A stretch of 64,000 nucleotides of DNA. Source: Magicicada septendecula. Its lineage: Eukaryota; Arthropoda; Insecta; Hemiptera; Cicadidae. The notes below the pieces were generated by a model. That model searched no databases. It was not told the DNA's origin and was given only the letters and a program-made list of their open reading frames with translations. Below are positions 59,758 to 64,000 of the stretch, piece by piece; the stretch's first letter is position 1, and each line of letters opens with the position of its first letter. The stretch spans positions 62,001 through 126,000 of the forward strand of contig JAWRYS010000982.1 in assembly GCA_034769895.1 (NCBI GenBank), in the 5' to 3' direction. A program made the position numbers and the translations under genes.

Positions 59758-61640
59758 TTATACTTGGCCAGGCGATCCAGGTGATTTGCTGTCCTTCCTG
59801 TTGAATCCTATACACATCGTTGATTTTTTTTTCACAGTGTAGGGTCCTTTCCAATTAGTCTGAAGCTTAGGTGAGCAACCACAATGGTGCTTTGGGTTGA
59901 ACAACCAGACCTGATCTCCTTCTTCGAAACCCACACTATTGCTGCGAATGTCGTACTGAGTTATCATTTTATCACTGGCAATCTTTAGCCGTCCTCTTAC
60001 CAAGTGATTCATTTCTCGCAGTTGGTTTTCTGATTGCGAGGAATAGTTCTGTGGCTCTTGGGACTGAGTCTCAGGTGATCCGAACATCAAGTCCCCAGGA
60101 AGACAAATCTCCCGCTGAAACACTAACTTTGCTGGGGTCATGCCGGTTGTGTCGTGTATTGATGACCTATATACGCCATGAGGAATTGTGGTATATGTTG
60201 GTCCCAGTCTGTTTGGTTCTCGTCAACAACCTTCGAAAGATGCTGTTCAAGTGTCCTATTGAATCTCTCAACCATTCCGTCCGACTGAGGATGCAGAGGC
60301 ATCGTCATGATCTTTCAAATTCCGAGTAGATGCCATAAATCTTAAAACATTCCTGATTCAAAATTTCTCCCTTGATCCATCTGGATTTCCATAGGGGGTC
60401 CGTAACAGCAACAGAAGTTGTGAACTAACTCCTTTCCCACAGTGGTAACCTCCTGATTTGGAATTCCATACGCTTCCACCCACTTAGTAGTCACCTACAA
60501 CCATGATGTACTGGTTTCCAAGCCTTTCACATAACGTCTGTAATATGAGCATAACCCCAGGAAAATCTGAACTTCGTGTTTACTCTTCAGCACTGGCCAG
60601 TCTCTTAGTGTCTACATTATTAGGATCCATGCTAACACCTGCTGCCGAAACCAGATGGCCCAGATACTGTATTTTCTTCTGGAATAGAGAACACTTCTTT
60701 GGGCTCAGCTTTAGTTGGGCACCATGAATTACAGTCAGAACCTTAAGGTTTTCCAAATGATCTTTGAAAGTTTTTCCAATGACTATGACATCATCTAAAT
60801 AAACAAGGCAAGTTTTCCATGCGAGTCCTCAGAGTACCAGGTCCATTAATCTTTCGAATGTTGCCAGTTCATTACAGAGTCCAAATGGCATGACGTTAAA
60901 TTGGAATAAGCCACTTGGGTCGAGAAAGCGGTCTTTTCTTTGTCTTCTTGCTGAAGACCCACTTGCCAATATCCACTCTTTAGGTCCAATGTGGGAAACC
61001 ACTGTGCTCCAGACAGCGTGTCAAGTCTATCATCAACGCGAGGTACCAGATAGCAGTCTTTCTTTGTATTATCATTCAGCCTCCGGTAGTCTACACACAA
61101 ATGCAATCCACCATCCTTCTTCACTACCAAACACTACCGGAGAAGACCAAGCACTTGACGAAGGCTCGATTACTCCCTCTGTCAGCATGTCCTGTATTAA
61201 CAAAGATATTTCCTCTTGCTTAGCTAATGGAGGCCTTCAAGGATGTTGGCGTATCAGTGTTGTGTCCCTGGTATTGATGTGATGTTGTACAAGAGAGGTT
61301 CTTCCCAATGACTGTTCCTGAACTGCAAAGTAATCTTTGAATTCACGTAAAAACTGTCCGAGTTCTTTTACCTCACCACTTGAGAGGTTGTTAGAAGATC
61401 TGTTCAATAAGCACTGGATCTTTGTTGTGTCATTCCGGCTACCCAGACCACAGGAGTCAATTTGCCTTGGAGTGTATTGTGTTGTAAAGTGACAGCTTGA
61501 TCCAAAATATTCGCCACTCTAATAGGTACATTTCCAGTTTCATCAGGTTTTACTAAACTCCTGGCAATTAGTATGCCCGGTGTGCTGACTACATGGTGTT
61601 TGAATATAGAGCACTGGTTGCCTCTAGCATAGCAAAATTT
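59758..61640 (-). pseudogene. Gypsy-C Pol fossil frames
   Basis: From right to left: STPGILIARSLVKPDETGN with LDQAVTLQHNTLQGKLTPV (region before the reverse transcriptase), then VVKKDGGLHLCVDYRRLND and WFPTLDLKSGYWQV (reverse transcriptase), and at 60141-59758 an integrase C-terminal part with MTPAKLVFQREICLPGDLM, FEEGDQVWLFNPKH and WKGPYTV. The order and motifs fit the common insect gypsy type of Pol. The interval is too short for a full Pol and is a fossil with many breaks. Confidence 0.8.
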
Positions 61641-63088
61641 AAAGTTAAGGGTATGGAATTGCGCGAAACGCTTACAGTCAGAGGGGAAAGGCGATGTGGA
61701 GGTTGTAACGGTACAAACCAAGAGGTTTAGTTTAATTCCCAAATAATTGTAAAAAATTTGTAACCAACCCAAGCTGAACGTTTTGATCACGAAATTTCGA
61801 CTTTTGGAACACCTTGTAGTTCATGCGTAACCAGCCGTACGAGGTACAAAAGCTATTAAAGCATCTGGGAATGTGTAAGGGCGCACACCTCGGCCAACGT
61901 TCACACAAGAAACGGCACGAACTGGTACATTCTTTCGCTGTGTGCGCGCAAAAAAACTCGGGAGTCGACGACTAACATCTGAAGGCAGTGGACGCGATTA
62001 GTGGTGTGCGTCGCCGGCCGGGCAAAGTTTTATCTATTATTAAAAATGGGAAAATAGTTAAAAGTGAGTCGACTAAGAAACTTTTCCCCGGCCTGGTGAA
62101 CACATAGGCGTGAGCCTAAACTTTAGTGTAATATCTTCAAAATTTTATAATGTGAACGAATAACAAAACACGGAGTTATACCAAGAGTATGAGTTCAGTT
62201 AACAGTGACTAAAACGAATTAAAGTACTCAAAATTAACAGTGGGAAACATTCGGACAAAAGTGAACAAAATTTCTCGAGATCAACAAGTGACTTGCAGGG
62301 ACGCTGATACCACGTAACCGTATATTACACAATTTAATTTTGAGAATTTAAATAAAAAAAGCGCTAAATTAAATATGGTATGGGTGTGAATGAGAGAATG
62401 TGCAGATACTGGGCTGTCTTATCTATAGATATAAGAAAGAAATATTTAAGCTAACTAGAGTAGGAAAGCTATATTAAATATCCAATGTAACATTAGCATC
62501 AGTATTTGTTCAAAGAAAAGATAAAGAGTAGAAATTTGAAAAGAGAGAATATAAAGAAATGTATTAAAAAGAATAAATCCATTACTTTATTTCACTTGAT
62601 ATATGTGTGTTAGAATAATCATTTCAAGTACCTAATTTCATTTTCTGTGCTGGTAAATTCGCTGTACGAAATAGGGTTACACCACTAGACGATCTGGCCA
62701 GAGAGTGACAAACAGAAGGTAAGTGTGAGTTTAAGATCATTTGTAATTAATTAAAATCGTATAAAACGTTCCAAATGGTGCCGTGACCAGGATGTAATGT
62801 AATAAAAAGTTATATTACACCGGCCTATTTTGACAGTACAGAGAATGAAATACGGTTATGAAAGCGAAATTTTATTTACATAAAATGTACGTAATTATGG
62901 TGTAAGGTTTATTTTATGTATGTTGTAGTATAATGTTTTGAAGGGAAGATTAACCAATTATAGTTTGTAAAGATACAAAATTGATCGAAATATATTAATA
63001 CATAAAATACTGCCAGAACTTACCTGCAAGCTTTCGCAACTACTTACCTCGTGTTAATTTTCATCAGAAGACCAAGGTCGCCACAATT
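61641..63088. other. Unassigned region, possible LTR traces
   Basis: No gene recognised. A purine-rich stretch (GAGGGGAAAGG near 61680) is followed by TGTAACGG at 61704, resembling an LTR start, and TGGTGCCGTGACCAGGAT at about 62776 resembles a BEL or gypsy primer-binding site. Neither has a partner in the window. Two close consensus splice donors on the minus strand lie at 63018-63026 and 63042-63050. Confidence 0.35.
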
Positions 63089-64000
63089 ATTTTTTATAGG
63101 TTAAAATATCGAAAACCTTTATACTCCACCTTAATAAAACAAGGGACAATTTATCAATTTGACCACACCCATTAATAATTCAGAAGATTCCCGGAACGTT
63201 TAGACGAATCTTGCAGCACAGAAATGAGAAAGTGGTAATGACGAAATAACTTAGTCTAACACATTTTTATGTTATGAAAATGAAATATTTTTACTCACAT
63301 AAAGACAGAAATTCTTCATACAAAAACACAAAAGAACAAAACACATTTGGTAATGGTGAAATCGGCCTTACCCTTACATACTATTTATACTATAGAAAGT
63401 AGCCCAGCTTTGCACACACACACTACCACACCATTTGAAACCCCTTTAAAATATTATATTAAACATCGAAAAATAGTTTGTCTTTACATTCCTGTTTCAC
63501 TTACGGTAATTCACGGTCGTGATGCCGGCCGAACACGTGCTTTATCCCGCGATTCTAATGTCCGTACTTAACTGGTTTCCCTTTGTGAGTCCACCGCACC
63601 CATTTATAACTGTGATATCTTGATTAATTTATTGGGTCCCGGTCGGTATTAAAATGTTACTCCACTGAATTATACATATTTAAAAGTTCGACCCGACCGG
63701 GCCCGCGTCTCACAAATTACGGCTGTACGCTGTTGTAAGATCTCGTGGACCGCGTAACGTGGACTGTGTAACGTATCTATTGCAAGTGGGCGGAAATTGA
63801 TGCCCGGCCGAACGAATTTTGTCGACGCTCACAGTTGAGTTGTTGCATTTTAGTCGCTAGGCACATGATACATAGTGGTTTTTTCTGTAGTGTGCGCCGA
63901 TGATATTTAGGGGCTTCTGGCTTGATGTCACAAGATGGGCATTAAGTTTTCATATCCGCCGTTTTCACTCGATGAAGGTGGATAGAATTGGTTTCATGAC
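63089..64000. repeat. Dispersed repeat, copy 2 (sister of 1-1100)
   Basis: Starts with the same bases as position 1 and matches over ~177 bases with few differences, then more loosely to the window end. Contains the same GC-rich stem (63638-63646 with 63693-63701). The frame at 63347-63571 has no counterpart in copy 1. Confidence 0.7.

Larger units (their letters stand above)
59150..61640 (-). mobile_element. Gypsy-C: Ty3/gypsy LTR element remnant
   Basis: Read on the minus strand: linker before the reverse transcriptase (about 61640-61400), reverse transcriptase, integrase C-terminal part, purine-rich AAGAAGGTGGCAG and a 3' LTR. No Gag and no second LTR is seen to the right, so the remnant is incomplete at its 5' side. 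Broken, with many breaks; older than the BEL element. Confidence 0.8.

Overview
The window looks like nuclear DNA of an arthropod, most likely an insect. It is AT-rich, has no operons or ribosome-binding sites, and is filled with element families typical of insect genomes: Merlin, IS630/Tc1/mariner-type, pogo/Tigger, Penelope-like, Ty3/gypsy and BEL/Pao. I found no confident single-copy host gene, no rRNA or tRNA gene and no CRISPR array. Nearly everything recognisable is repeat or transposon.

Layout. 1-1100 is a dispersed repeat whose diverged sister lies in the same orientation at 63089-64000. 1150-1939 (-) is a broken fragment of a ZMYM1/DUF4371 (hAT-like) protein gene. 1951-21959 is the dominant feature: a 20-kb head-to-tail array of about 5.5 nearly identical 3.65-kb units without convincing coding capacity. 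Each unit carries a TATA-like box, a CRE palindrome, two AATAAA signals and a cluster of three perfect hairpins. 21960-32190 is AT-rich DNA with two copies of a repeat carrying hammerhead-ribozyme-like cores, a Penelope-like GIY-YIG reading frame, and two Merlin transposons in opposite orientation.

32236-45069 (-) is a gypsy fossil (gypsy-A). An IS630-type transposon with a DD81E transposase sits in its internal region, and a short Tigger derivative sits in one LTR while the other LTR keeps the empty site. 45480-59115 (+) is a second, older gypsy fossil (gypsy-B). A foldback element interrupts its body and a complete-ended BEL/Pao element with almost identical LTRs interrupts its 3' LTR. 59150-61640 (-) is a remnant of a third gypsy element (gypsy-C). 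61641-63088 holds no recognisable gene.

The genes do not form a pathway. The window is a layered record of insertions, and the BEL insertion looks like one of the youngest events. The part least explained by known families is the 3.65-kb array: its hairpins are present in all six copies, and the two internal-pair changes seen in the arms keep pairing as G-U wobbles in the + strand RNA.
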